A stretch of 62,344 nt of DNA from Amycolatopsis tucumanensis (GCF_021654135.1 NZ_JAKGSD010000050.1:1-62344); one strand, 5' to 3'; shown: positions 32,392-41,001, numbered from the stretch's first letter. Notes: generated by a model from the letters alone, not told the origin. Made by a program: numbers and translations.

Positions 32392-34097
32392 CCGGAACGA
32401 TGACCGCCTGGACCGTCCCGCACCAGGTGCGGCCCCAGGACGACACGACGCGGTACCTGTGCGCCGCCGCGCACCTCGACTCCGGATACGCCGACCGCGC
32501 GATCCGCGAGTTCCTCACCGAGCCGACCCGGCCGCTGCCGCACTCGCCAGGGTTCGACCCGGCGCGGGTGCTGGTGGAGGCGATCGCCTCGCGGGGCCGC
32601 CGCAAGCTGCGCGACGGCATCCTGGCGGTGCTGTTCGGCTTGTTCGTCTGGGCCTCGGGCCCGAGCCTGTTGCTGTTCACGTGGCTCGCGCTCGCGGTGG
32701 CGCTGGTGATCCCGTCGATCTGGCGCAGGGCGATCAACGTGGCGCTCAAGGCGGCGATCGTCGTCGTGCTCGGCACGTTCGCGCTGGCCGGTCTGCTGAT
32801 CTACTTGCTCGGCGCGATCGATCCGGAGGCCACCGAGGACTTCACCGGCGGCTACTACGGGGACTACTACAGTCCGCCCGCCGGCGACGATGAGGTCTGG
32901 TTCTACGTCTCGATCGCGCTGGTCGTGCTGATGTTCGCGATCCTGGTGACCGACCGGCTGGTGGTGCGGTCGCTGCTCGTCGACCGGTTCGGCTACCGCG
33001 CCCGCAATCGGCCGCCCGCCGACCCGTTCACCACCGAGCGCCCGCTGCTCGGCCTGTGCCCGCCGCGGTTCGTGCGGCAACTGCACCGCTACCGGGACGC
33101 CGAGGAAAGCCCGCAGGGCGCGGTGCCGTTGTTCGTGCACCGCGGCTACAACCCGTTCGTCGGCGCCGGGTCGCACCGGGAGTCCTGGTCGATGGCGTTG
33201 CCGCTGGACCGCCTGCCGGAGGATCACAAGCCGGACGGCACGCCGTTCGACGAGCTGACCACGCCGTTGCTGTACGAGCGGGTCCGCGCGGCGATGGCTG
33301 TGCTGCAGGAGAGCGAGTCGCTGTCGCCGGACCGGCGGTTGCGTGAGCTGTCGATCCGGGAGGCCGTGTTCGCGTCGTCGGCGGAGCTGATCGACCACGT
33401 GAACCAGCCGGAGTCGGTGGTGTACCTGCGGGGCCTGGACCGGGCGCCGGAGCGGTACCTGCCGCCGGGCGAGGTGGCGGCGCTGCGCCGGCAGCCGCGT
33501 GAGTGGGCGCGCTACTACCTGTGTTTCCAGGTCGAGACGTGGGACCGGGACCTGGTGATGTCCAGCTACCTGCACGCGGCCGTCGACGCCAGCACCCTGT
33601 ACCTGGAGTGGACGCCGTGTGTGCTGCCGCCGGTGCGGGACCGGTACCGCGCGGTGGACAAGCTGCCTGCCGGGGTGGCCGCCCCGATCGGGCAGGCGCT
33701 GCTGCGGTTGTTGCGGTTGCCGGTGACGATCTGGGGTCGCGCAAAGCACACGCTGGAGTGGATCCAGCCGCTGCGGCAGGACCGCGGCCTGATCAACCCG
33801 GACGCCTACGGCTCGCTGCGGACGTTGCGCGAGATGGCGGCCGCTGAGGACGTGGACAGCTATTTTCAGCTGGTCGACGTGGAGCGCTACGAGAAGATCC
33901 TGCACAGCAGGCTGATGCCCGCGATAAGCCGCATCCTGCGCGACTGCGGCTATTCGCCGGCGAGTTTCGAGCGCCAGGCCGCGACCGTGATCCACAAGGA
34001 GATCACCATCCACGGCGACAACTACGCCCCCATCAACACCGGCGCCAACACCGGTTCGATGGACGGCGCGAACGTGCAGACGGCCAAGGGGGACTGA
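32388..34097 (+). CDS. Unrecognised membrane protein with C-terminal INTG motif
   Basis: 569 residues from GTG 32388 (ATG 32400 is an alternative). A short soluble N-terminus is followed by hydrophobic segments at about 77-109, 116-144 and 171-187, then a 350-residue soluble domain without a recognised family (LFVHRGYNPFVGAGSHRESW, YYLCFQVETWDRDLVMSSYLHA, WTPCVLPPVRDRY). The last 30 residues carry GDNYAPINTGANTGSMDGAN (34011-34070), which is nearly repeated at the start of the next protein. Coupled to the preceding gene and separated by 4 bases from the next, so these three form one operon. Shared motif suggests the two products interact. Confidence 0.72.
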   Translation: MTGTMTAWTVPHQVRPQDDTTRYLCAAAHLDSGYADRAIREFLTEPTRPLPHSPGFDPARVLVEAIASRGRRKLRDGILAVLFGLFVWASGPSLLLFTWLALAVALVIPSIWRRAINVALKAAIVVVLGTFALAGLLIYLLGAIDPEATEDFTGGYYGDYYSPPAGDDEVWFYVSIALVVLMFAILVTDRLVVRSLLVDRFGYRARNRPPADPFTTERPLLGLCPPRFVRQLHRYRDAEESPQGAVPLFVHRGYNPFVGAGSHRESWSMALPLDRLPEDHKPDGTPFDELTTPLLYERVRAAMAVLQESESLSPDRRLRELSIREAVFASSAELIDHVNQPESVVYLRGLDRAPERYLPPGEVAALRRQPREWARYYLCFQVETWDRDLVMSSYLHAAVDASTLYLEWTPCVLPPVRDRYRAVDKLPAGVAAPIGQALLRLLRLPVTIWGRAKHTLEWIQPLRQDRGLINPDAYGSLRTLREMAAAEDVDSYFQLVDVERYEKILHSRLMPAISRILRDCGYSPASFERQAATVIHKEITIHGDNYAPINTGANTGSMDGANVQTAKGD

Positions 34098-34101
34098 GCA
34101 C

Positions 34102-34464
34102 ATGACCGGCATCAACATCAGCGGCGGGAACTTCGGCCCGATCAACACGGGAACGAACAGCGGCTCCATGAGCGGCGCGAACATCAACCAGCAGCAGGCG
34201 CCGCTGGTCACGCTGCTGGAGCAGCTGCGTGCCGAGACGGCCGCGCTGGAGGTCGCGGACCGGAAGGCGCTGGACCGGAACTTGGCCGGTCTGCTGGAAG
34301 ACGCGCGGAAGGCCCAGGACCCGGACACGGCCGAGGACGTGGAGCCCGAGGTGGTCCGCACCCGGTGGGAGAAGGTGAAGGCTCTGCTGTCCCAGGCATC
34401 CGAGGTGAGCGGGACGGTGGCGCAGATAGGTGGACATGTTTCGGAGCTCATCGGGGCTTTCTGA
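34102..34464 (+). CDS. Small protein with N-terminal INTG motif and helical C-terminus
   Basis: 120 residues. The N-terminus holds GGNFGPINTGTNSGSMSGAN (about residues 7-26), matching the tail of the preceding protein at 15 of 24 aligned positions; the remainder (LVTLLEQLRAETAALEVADRKALDRNL...) is charged and helical, with a short hydrophobic end GTVAQIGGHVSELIGAF. No catalytic family. Short Gly/Asn-rich motifs at the end of one protein and the start of its neighbour are the layout of bacterial amyloid-signalling pairs; this is inference. Last gene of the operon. Confidence 0.7.
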   Translation: MTGINISGGNFGPINTGTNSGSMSGANINQQQAPLVTLLEQLRAETAALEVADRKALDRNLAGLLEDARKAQDPDTAEDVEPEVVRTRWEKVKALLSQASEVSGTVAQIGGHVSELIGAF

Positions 34465-35605
34465 CTCGTCAGGGTTCTTGGGTTTCTCGTGCCTGGCCTG
34501 TCTGCGGGGGCACGGGTGCCGGGGACGGGTGTGCCGCAGCTTCACGAGTGCGTGGTGGTTGCGAGCTGCGCGCGAAAACTTGACTCGGCCCGGCGAGACG
34601 GCGATCAGACACGCGGCGGACCGCTGGCCCAAGGGTTCAGCGGTAGCGAACCGAGGGCGGCGGCGGCCGGCGCGGCAAAGTGGCGATCAACCGCGGCGGG
34701 CCGTAGCTGCACAGGGGCGCGGCCGTAACGAGCCGCGGCGGGTGACGCGCGGCGGGCGACCGGTCGGGCGCGGCCGTAACGAGCCGCGGCGGGCAGTGGC
34801 GACCTGCGGCGGGCGACGGTCGGGCGCGGCAAGGCGGCGACTGCAAGGCGACGGGCAGCAGTGGTGGTAGCGCACGACCCGCAGTGACTGCGCGCTGCGG
34901 CACGCTGGGTGCGTGGTGTGGTTGGCCCGGCAAAGGCGGCAGTCGATGCGCGGCGGGCCGCAGCTGCACAAGGGCGCAGTCGTAACGAGCCGCGGCGAGC
35001 GATGGTTGGGCCCGGCAAGTGACTGTGGGACGGCAGGGCGTGAGCGGGTGCAGCGCACGGCAGGTGGCGGCTGCGTGCTGGGCGGTGGCTGAGCGCCGGG
35101 CGGTGGCTGAGCGCGGTCGGTGGCTGAGCGCGGTCGGTGGCTGAGCGCGGCGGGTGGTGATTCAGGGCGCCGGTGGCGGCTGTGCGCGGCACTGGGGCCG
35201 CGCGGCGGTGGCGCGGCGCTGGGGCAGCGCGGCGGTGCGCGCGGGCGCACCAGGGGCCGCGGTGGGCACGTGGGGGTTTGGAGGGCGGCGCGAGGCGGTC
35301 AGACCGCGTGGAACGGCCGGGTGGCGCGGAGAGGCGAGGTGGCCGGGCGGCGCGAGGCGGTCGGACCGCGGGGAGCGGCGCGGCGCAGGGCGGCGAGGCG
35401 GCCGAGTGGCGTGGGGGCGGTCGGACCGCGTGGAACGGCCGGGCGGCGGAGCGGCGAGGCGGCCGGGCGACGCAGAGCGGCCGGACCGCGTGGGGCGGCC
35501 GGGCGGCGGAGCGGCGTGGGGCGGCCGAGTGGCGCGGGGGCGGTCAGGGGGCGGGGATTGCGTCATGATGTGGGGCACGAGCTCGACGACGAGGAGGTCT
35601 GCCCC
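34465..35605. repeat. Non-coding field of degenerate G+C-rich repeats
   Basis: About 1.1 kb without a credible gene. A 49-bp unit at 34692-34740 recurs at 34949-34997 with 4 mismatches, and its inner 28 bases recur at 34766-34793. Around 35081-35150 the phrase ggtggctgagcgc is repeated four to five times, and 35285-35545 carries several degenerate copies of a unit with gcggtcggaccgcg and aacggccgggcgg. All frames here are open only because of the composition; codon order is not protein-like. It ends just before the prpE-like gene. Confidence 0.75.
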
Positions 35606-37483
35606 ATGGGCCGTCACGTGGAGGAACACCAGCGCAGCCTTACTGATCCGGAAGGGTTCTGGCTCGCGGCGGCGAAGGCCATCGATTGGACTCGTGAGCC
35701 GTCGCGGGCGTTGGACTCTTCGCGGGCTCCCTTGTTCCGCTGGTTCCCGGACGGGGAGCTCAACACCGCCTACAACGCCCTCGACCGGCACGTCGAACGC
35801 GGGCGCGGGGAGCAGCCCGCCCTGATCTGGGACTCGCCGGTCACCGGGGGCAAGCGGACCTTCACCTACGCCCAGCTGCGGGACGAAGTCGCCCTGTTCG
35901 CGGGGGCCCTGCGGTCCCTCGGCGTCGGCAAGGGCGACCGCGTCATCGTCTACCTGCCGATGGTTCCCGAGGCCGCCGTGGCGATGCTCGCCTGCGCCCG
36001 GATCGGCGCCGTGCACTCCGTGGTGTTCGGCGGCTTCGCGCCCAAGGAACTCGCCGCGCGCATCGAGGACGCCAAGCCGAAGGTGATCGTCGCCGCGTCC
36101 TGTGGCATCGAGCCGAACCGCGTGGTCGAGTACAAGCCGATCATCGACGAGGCCCTCGCCGCCACCACCCATCAGCCGGACAAGGTCGTGGTGCTGCAAC
36201 GCGACGCGGCGCAGGCGACGCTCGGCGAACGGGACGTCGACTGGCGGGAACTGGTCGCCGGGGCGAGCCCGGTCGACCCGGTCCCGGTCGCGGCTACCGA
36301 CCCGCTCTACATCCTCTACACCTCCGGCACCACCGGGAAACCGAAGGGCGTCGTGCGCGACGCGGGCGGCCACGCGGTCGCGCTGGCCTACTCGATGCAC
36401 GCGGTCTACGACATCCAGCCCGGCGACATCTGGTGGACCGCCTCCGACGTCGGCTGGGTGGTCGGCCACTCCTACATCGTCTACGCGCCACTGCTGATCG
36501 GCGCCACGACCGTGATGTACGAGGGCAAGCCGGTCGGCACCCCGGACGCCGGCGCCTTCTGGCGCGTCATCAGCGAACACAAGGTGAAGGCCCTGTTCAC
36601 CGCTCCGACCGCGCTGCGGGCGATCAAACGGGTCGACCCGGACGCCACCGAACTCGCGAAGTACGACCTGTCGTCGTTCCGCACCCTGTTCATGGCCGGT
36701 GAGAGGCTCGACCCGGAGACCCTGAACTGGGCCGCCGACAAGCTGGGCGTGCCGGTGATCGACCACTGGTGGCAGACCGAGACCGGGTGGCCGATCGCGG
36801 CGAACCCGCGCGGGCTGGAACCGATGCCGGTGAAACCGGGCTCGGCGACCGTCCCGGTGCCCGGCTACGACGTGCGGATCCTGGACCAGGCCGGCGACCC
36901 CCTGCCTGCCGGGCAGGAAGGCGCCATCTGCATCAAACTCCCGATGCCGCCGGGCACCCTGCCGACGCTGTGGGGCGACGACGAGCGCTACGTGGAGGCG
37001 TACCTGTCGCGCTACGAGGGCTACTACCTCACCGGCGACTCGGGCTACTTCGACGAGGACGGGTACCTGTTCGTCATGGGCCGCACCGACGACGTCATCA
37101 ACGTGGCCGGGCACCGGTTGTCGACCGGGTCGATGGAGGCCGTGCTGGCGGCGCACCCGGCCGTCGCCGAGTGCGCGGTGATCGGCGTGCACGACTCGCT
37201 CAAGGGCCAGCTGCCGCGCGGGCTGGTGGTGCTCAAGTCCGGTGTGGACGTCGACGAGGAAACGCTGAAGGCGGAGCTGATCGCGGCCGTCCGGCGGGAC
37301 ATCGGCCCGGTGGCGGCGTTCCGGCAAGTGTCCGTTGTGGACGCGCTGCCGAAGACGCGATCGGGCAAGATCCTCCGCAAGACCATGCGCGGACTCGCCG
37401 AAGGCCGGGACGAACCGGTGCCGTCGACCATCGAAGATCCTTCGGTGCTCGACAAGCTGCGCGCGGTGCTGCGGGACGACTGA
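35606..37483 (+). CDS. prpE: Propionyl-CoA synthetase-like acyl-CoA ligase
   Basis: AMP-forming ligase activating a short-chain acid (propionate most likely) to its CoA thioester. 625 residues, normal for PrpE/Acs. P-loop YTSGTTGKPKGVVRDAGGHA has the PrpE-style VVRDxGGH rather than the Acs form; WWTASDVGWVVGHSYIVYAPL, GHRLSTGSMEAVL and the C-terminal PKTRSGKILRKTMR (catalytic and acetylation-site Lys) are all present. ATG 35606 follows GAGGAGGT. The frame extends upstream into the repeat field but that part is not protein-like. Confidence 0.88.
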   Translation: MGRHVEEHQRSLTDPEGFWLAAAKAIDWTREPSRALDSSRAPLFRWFPDGELNTAYNALDRHVERGRGEQPALIWDSPVTGGKRTFTYAQLRDEVALFAGALRSLGVGKGDRVIVYLPMVPEAAVAMLACARIGAVHSVVFGGFAPKELAARIEDAKPKVIVAASCGIEPNRVVEYKPIIDEALAATTHQPDKVVVLQRDAAQATLGERDVDWRELVAGASPVDPVPVAATDPLYILYTSGTTGKPKGVVRDAGGHAVALAYSMHAVYDIQPGDIWWTASDVGWVVGHSYIVYAPLLIGATTVMYEGKPVGTPDAGAFWRVISEHKVKALFTAPTALRAIKRVDPDATELAKYDLSSFRTLFMAGERLDPETLNWAADKLGVPVIDHWWQTETGWPIAANPRGLEPMPVKPGSATVPVPGYDVRILDQAGDPLPAGQEGAICIKLPMPPGTLPTLWGDDERYVEAYLSRYEGYYLTGDSGYFDEDGYLFVMGRTDDVINVAGHRLSTGSMEAVLAAHPAVAECAVIGVHDSLKGQLPRGLVVLKSGVDVDEETLKAELIAAVRRDIGPVAAFRQVSVVDALPKTRSGKILRKTMRGLAEGRDEPVPSTIEDPSVLDKLRAVLRDD

Positions 37484-37673
37484 CCGCGAAAGAGTCCACT
37501 TGAGACGGATGAGGCCGTTCGGCAGGGCGTTGATGTTCACACCGACAAGCTAGACCCGAGCACCGACAGAAAGCACTGTCCGGCCGGGGAATCGCCACCC
37601 GAACGAGTCGAACGCGGCGGTTCACCCGGCCGGAGCAGTGCGACGGCAACCGGGGCATTGCGCGCGCCGGAAC

Positions 37674-37689
37674 ACTGGTCTATACCTTT
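37674..37689 (+). promoter_or_regulatory. DasR-responsive element-like site
   Basis: ACTGGTCTATACCTTT differs by one base from the TGGTCTANACCA core of streptomycete DasR sites. It lies 37 bases upstream of a hexosaminidase gene, a standard DasR target responding to N-acetylglucosamine signals. The regulator itself is not in the window. Confidence 0.7.
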
Positions 37690-37725
37690 AGGGGACCCGC
37701 TCCCGATCCCCGCGGAGAGTGACCC

Positions 37726-39294
37726 ATGCGCAGATCCCTGGCCGGCCTGCTCGGCGCCACCGCGCTCGCGCTGACCGCCCTCACCCAGCCCGCACTCGCC
37801 AGCGAACCCGCCACCGCGCCGAGCACCCGCGCGCTGGCGGACGTGATCCCCGTTCCGGTGTCGGCGATCGCCGACCCCAAGGCCGACTTCCGGCTGACCC
37901 CGGCCACCGCGATCGAGGCCGACCGCGGCGCCCGTCAGGTCGCCGACTACCTCGCCGGCCTGCTCCGCCCGTCGACCGGGTACCGCCTCCCGGTCGTCGA
38001 GCGCACCTCGGCGCCGTCCATCGCGCTGGAGCTCGGCCCGACCGCGCGGGTCGGCGACCAGGGCTACCAGATCACGGTGACGAAGAAGGGCGTCACGCTG
38101 CGCGCGAACAGCGGCGACGGCCTGTTCGCCGGCGTGCAGACGTTGCGCCAGCTGCTGCCCGCGCAGGTCGAGTCGCGGCAGGTGGCGCGCGGCCCGTGGA
38201 TCGTCCCGGGCGGGAAGATCGTGGACTACCCGCGCTTCGCCTACCGCGGCGCGATGCTCGACGTCGCACGGCACTTCTTCACCGTCGACGAGGTCAAGCG
38301 CTACATCGACCAGATCGCGCAGTACAAGGTCAACCGGCTGCACCTGCACCTGTCGGACGACCAGGGCTGGCGGATCGAGATCAAGAGCTGGCCACGCCTG
38401 GCGACGTACGGCGGCAGCACCGAGGTCGGCGGCGGCCCGGGCGGCTACTACACGCAGGAGCAGTACAAGGACCTGGTGGCCTACGCCGCGTCCCGGCACA
38501 TCACGGTGATCCCGGAGATCGACATGCCGGGCCACACCAACGCCGCGCTGGCCTCGTACGCGGAGCTGAACTGCGACGGCGTCGCGCCGCCGCTGTACAC
38601 CGGCATCGAGGTCGGGTTCAGCTCGCTGTGCGTGGACAAGGACATCACCTACAAGTTCCTCGACGACGTGATCGGCGAGCTCGCCGCACTGACCCCGGGC
38701 CGCTACCTGCACATCGGCGGGGACGAGGCCCACGCCACGACCCCCGAGGACTACCAGAAGTTCATGGGCCAGGTGCTCCCGATCGTCGCCAAGCACGGCA
38801 AGCTGGCGCAGGGCTGGCACGAGATCGCGAAGGCCGATCCGCCGGTGTCCGCGGTGCCGCAGTTCTGGGACACCGACGGCGTCGACGCGGACACGGCGGC
38901 GGCCGCCGCGGCGGGCAACAAGATCGTGGTTTCGCCGGCCAACAAGGCCTACCTCGACATGCAGTACAACGAGAACAGCCCGCTCGGCCTGCACTGGGCC
39001 GGGTACGTCGAGGTCGCCGACGCCTACGACTGGGACCCGTCGACGGCGGTGCAGGGCGTCGGCGAGGCGTCCGTAGCGGGTGTCGAGGCGCCGTTATGGT
39101 CGGAGACCCTGACCGACAGCGACGACATCGAGTTCATGGCCTTCCCGCGGCTGCCCGGCATCGCGGAGATCGGGTGGTCGCCGAAGTCGACCCACGACTG
39201 GAACGGCTACCGCGAGCGGCTGGCGCAGCAGGCGCCGCGGTGGGAGATCCAGGGGATCGACTTCTACCGCTCCCCGCAGGTCGACTGGCCGTGA
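37726..39294 (+). CDS. Secreted beta-N-acetylhexosaminidase (GH20)
   Basis: Removes terminal GlcNAc from chitin oligomers or cell-wall glycans outside the cell. 522 residues with a signal peptide (RRSLAGLLGATALALTALTQPALA), the GH20b N-terminal domain (40-160) and the catalytic barrel: YRGAMLDVARHFF, LHLHLSDDQGWR, PEIDMPGHTNAAL and the catalytic Asp-Glu pair in YLHIGGDEAHAT (about residue 330). A substrate-assisted mechanism is expected. The DasR-like site upstream suggests induction by GlcNAc-derived signals. A 12-bp stem terminator follows. Confidence 0.94.
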   Translation: MRRSLAGLLGATALALTALTQPALASEPATAPSTRALADVIPVPVSAIADPKADFRLTPATAIEADRGARQVADYLAGLLRPSTGYRLPVVERTSAPSIALELGPTARVGDQGYQITVTKKGVTLRANSGDGLFAGVQTLRQLLPAQVESRQVARGPWIVPGGKIVDYPRFAYRGAMLDVARHFFTVDEVKRYIDQIAQYKVNRLHLHLSDDQGWRIEIKSWPRLATYGGSTEVGGGPGGYYTQEQYKDLVAYAASRHITVIPEIDMPGHTNAALASYAELNCDGVAPPLYTGIEVGFSSLCVDKDITYKFLDDVIGELAALTPGRYLHIGGDEAHATTPEDYQKFMGQVLPIVAKHGKLAQGWHEIAKADPPVSAVPQFWDTDGVDADTAAAAAAGNKIVVSPANKAYLDMQYNENSPLGLHWAGYVEVADAYDWDPSTAVQGVGEASVAGVEAPLWSETLTDSDDIEFMAFPRLPGIAEIGWSPKSTHDWNGYRERLAQQAPRWEIQGIDFYRSPQVDWP

Positions 39295-39304
39295 GCAGGG
39301 CCGT

Positions 39305-39333
39305 GGGCCCGGCGCGTCCCCCGCGCCGGGCCC
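39305..39333. terminator. 12-bp stem-loop between convergent genes
   Basis: gggcccggcgcg (39305-39316) pairs perfectly with 39322-39333 around a 5-base loop, between the hexosaminidase and the convergent sigma-factor stop. No T-tract. Confidence 0.7.
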
Positions 39334-39337
39334 GCGG

Positions 39338-40243
39338 TCAGTTCCCGGCTTCCCGGAGGGCAGCCCACGCGTCCGCCACGGGCGCCAGGTGCCCGAGCTT
39401 GTCCGGGTTGCTGACGGTGCGGATCGTCTGGACCACTCCGTCGGCGATGTCGAACGCCCAGATGCTGATCAGCCCGCCGTCGCGGTCCCGGAAGATCGCG
39501 CCGGGCTGGCCGTTGACCGGGTGGACGGCCACCTGGGCGCCGATCCGCGCGAACATCGGCATGAGCGTCGCCAGCACGCCGGCCACCGCGCCCGCCCCGG
39601 TGAACCGCTCCACCCACTGCGGCGCCTTGCCGCCGGCGTCGCCGATCATCTGCACGTCGGCGGCCAGCAGCGAGGTCAGCGCGCCGACGTCCCCGTTCCG
39701 GAACGCGTCGAGGAACCGCCCGGCGAGCTCGTCCCGCTTGGCCCGGTCGGCCTCGAACCGGGGGCGGCCGGCGTCGACGTGGCGGCGGGCCCGCACCGCG
39801 AGCTGACGGCACGCCGCCTCCGAACGCCCCACGGCGGAGGCGATCTCGGGGAAGCCGAACCCGAACACCTCGCGCAGCACGAAGACCGCGCGCTCCAGCG
39901 GGCTGAGCCGCTCCAGCAGGAGCAGCGCCGCCATCGACAACGAGTCGGCCAGCTCCGCCGCGCGCTGCGGGTCCTCGTACGGATCGGCCAGCAGCGGCTC
40001 CGGGAACCACGGCCCGACGTACTCCTCCCGCCGGACCCGGGCCGAGCGCAACACGTCGATCGCGATCCGGCTCACCGTCGCGGACAGGAACGCCTTGACC
40101 GACTCCGGCCGGGTCGGCGACGTCGCGAAACGCAGCCAGGTCTCCTGCACCGCGTCCTCGGCTTCGCTCACGCTGCCCAGCAGCCGGTAGGCGATGGAGA
40201 ACAGCAGCGGCCGCAGCTCCTGGAACTCCTCGGAGCGGTCCAT
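39338..40243 (-). CDS. ECF41-type sigma factor (SigJ-like)
   Basis: 301 residues: sigma region 2 (LRPLLFSIAYRLLGSVSEAEDAVQETWLRF), region 4 (LSPLERAVFVLREVFGFGFPEIASAVGRSEAACRQLAVRARRHV) and a fused SnoaL-like C-terminal domain (about 185-301, ending WAFDIADGVVQTIRTVSNPDKL) that replaces an anti-sigma factor in the ECF41 group. ATG 40243 gives the family length. ECF41 sigma factors usually control a neighbouring carboxymuconolactone decarboxylase, oxidoreductase or epimerase gene; here the neighbour is a broken SDR oxidoreductase gene, so the factor may have lost its target. Confidence 0.9.
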   Translation of the reverse strand: MDRSEEFQELRPLLFSIAYRLLGSVSEAEDAVQETWLRFATSPTRPESVKAFLSATVSRIAIDVLRSARVRREEYVGPWFPEPLLADPYEDPQRAAELADSLSMAALLLLERLSPLERAVFVLREVFGFGFPEIASAVGRSEAACRQLAVRARRHVDAGRPRFEADRAKRDELAGRFLDAFRNGDVGALTSLLAADVQMIGDAGGKAPQWVERFTGAGAVAGVLATLMPMFARIGAQVAVHPVNGQPGAIFRDRDGGLISIWAFDIADGVVQTIRTVSNPDKLGHLAPVADAWAALREAGN

Positions 40244-40254
40244 CACGCCCCGGT

Positions 40255-40757
40255 CTACCACGGCAGCGGCCCGTCCTCTGCGAAGAACCCGGCCGTCGGT
40301 CCGTCCGGGCCGAGCGTGGCCAGCCGCACCACGACCGCGGCGCCCTGCGCGACGGTCAGGAACCCGGTGTGGTTGTTGCTGTCCGTGTCCACGAACCCGG
40401 GAGCGACCGCGTTGACCAGGACACCGTCCTTGCGCAGCTCGTTGGCGTACTGGACGGTCAGCGCACACAGGGCGGTCTTGGACGGGCTGTACGCCGCGGA
40501 CGGCAGCAGCGCCGCGAAGGGGCCGTCCGGGTCGCTGGTCAGGGTTAGCGAGGCGGCGTGGCTGCTGACGTTGACGATGCGCGGCGCCGGTGACCGCCGC
40601 AGCAGCGGCAGCACCGCGTTGGTCACCGCGATCACGCCGAACACGTTGGTCTCGAACACCGCACGGACCATGTCCAGGTCGACCGTGCTCGGGATCTGGT
40701 CGCGCGCATCCGCCGGGTCGACCTGCCCGGATCCGGTGATGCCGGCGTTGTGACCAG
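40255..40757 (-). pseudogene. SDR oxidoreductase, 5'-truncated
   Basis: The C-terminal three quarters of a short-chain dehydrogenase: TNVFGVIAVTNAVLPLL, PRIVNVSSHAAS, catalytic SAAYSPSKTALCALTVQYA (YxxxK) and VNAVAPGFVDTD. The start with the TGxxxGIG cofactor loop is missing from this strand. At the 5' edge the expected LVNNAGI is off frame by one missing base (…gtgctggtcacaacgccggc). The missing N-terminus lies on the opposite strand at 40769-40906. Broken by a local inversion plus a frameshift; not functional. Confidence 0.75.
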
Positions 40758-40768
40758 CACAGGAGCTG

Positions 40769-40906
40769 TTGCTGGGCGAACAGCAGAAGGTCGCGCTGGT
40801 CACCGGAGCGAACAAGGGGATCGGGCGTGGCGTGGCCGAACAACTGGCCGCGCTCTGCATGACCGTCGGTCGCTCCGGGTGGATGTTCGGCACCCGAGAC
40901 GAGACA
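40769..40906 (+). pseudogene. Inverted N-terminal fragment of the same SDR gene
   Basis: Plus-strand codons read EQQKVALVTGANKGIGRG, then VAEQLAALCMTV and GTRDE: the NAD(P)-binding start of an SDR, including TGANKGIG. It points away from the rest of the gene on the minus strand and lacks residues joining GMTV to VLVNNAG. The junction holds a small inverted repeat gctgtt/aacagc (40765-40784). The simplest reading is inversion of the 5' segment of one gene. Confidence 0.7.
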
Positions 40907-40933
40907 GCCGCTCCCCCTGTGACATCCGGTCGA

Positions 40934-40973
40934 GTAGACAGCGTCTACAGATCTTGGTACACAGGTGTCTACC
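40934..40973 (+). promoter_or_regulatory. Candidate operator upstream of the SGNH/TetR pair
   Basis: gtagac agc gtctac (40934-40948) is a perfect dyad, and gtctac recurs in ggtacacaggtgtctacc just downstream with imperfect symmetry. The A+T-richer patch lies 30-70 bases before the SGNH hydrolase ATG and may bind the TetR protein encoded after it. Confidence 0.45.
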
Positions 40974-41001
40974 AGGTGAACACCGGATGTCGGAGAGCTG
41001 A

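Noticed and set aside
34465..35575. CRISPR array
   Set aside because: Repeats are degenerate, adjoining or unevenly spaced, without unique spacers of constant size, and no cas gene is near.
35120..35605. N-terminal extension of the PrpE-like ligase
   Set aside because: The frame is open only because of repeat composition; the translation is Arg/Gly/Ala-rich without family similarity, and ATG 35606 has a strong Shine-Dalgarno.
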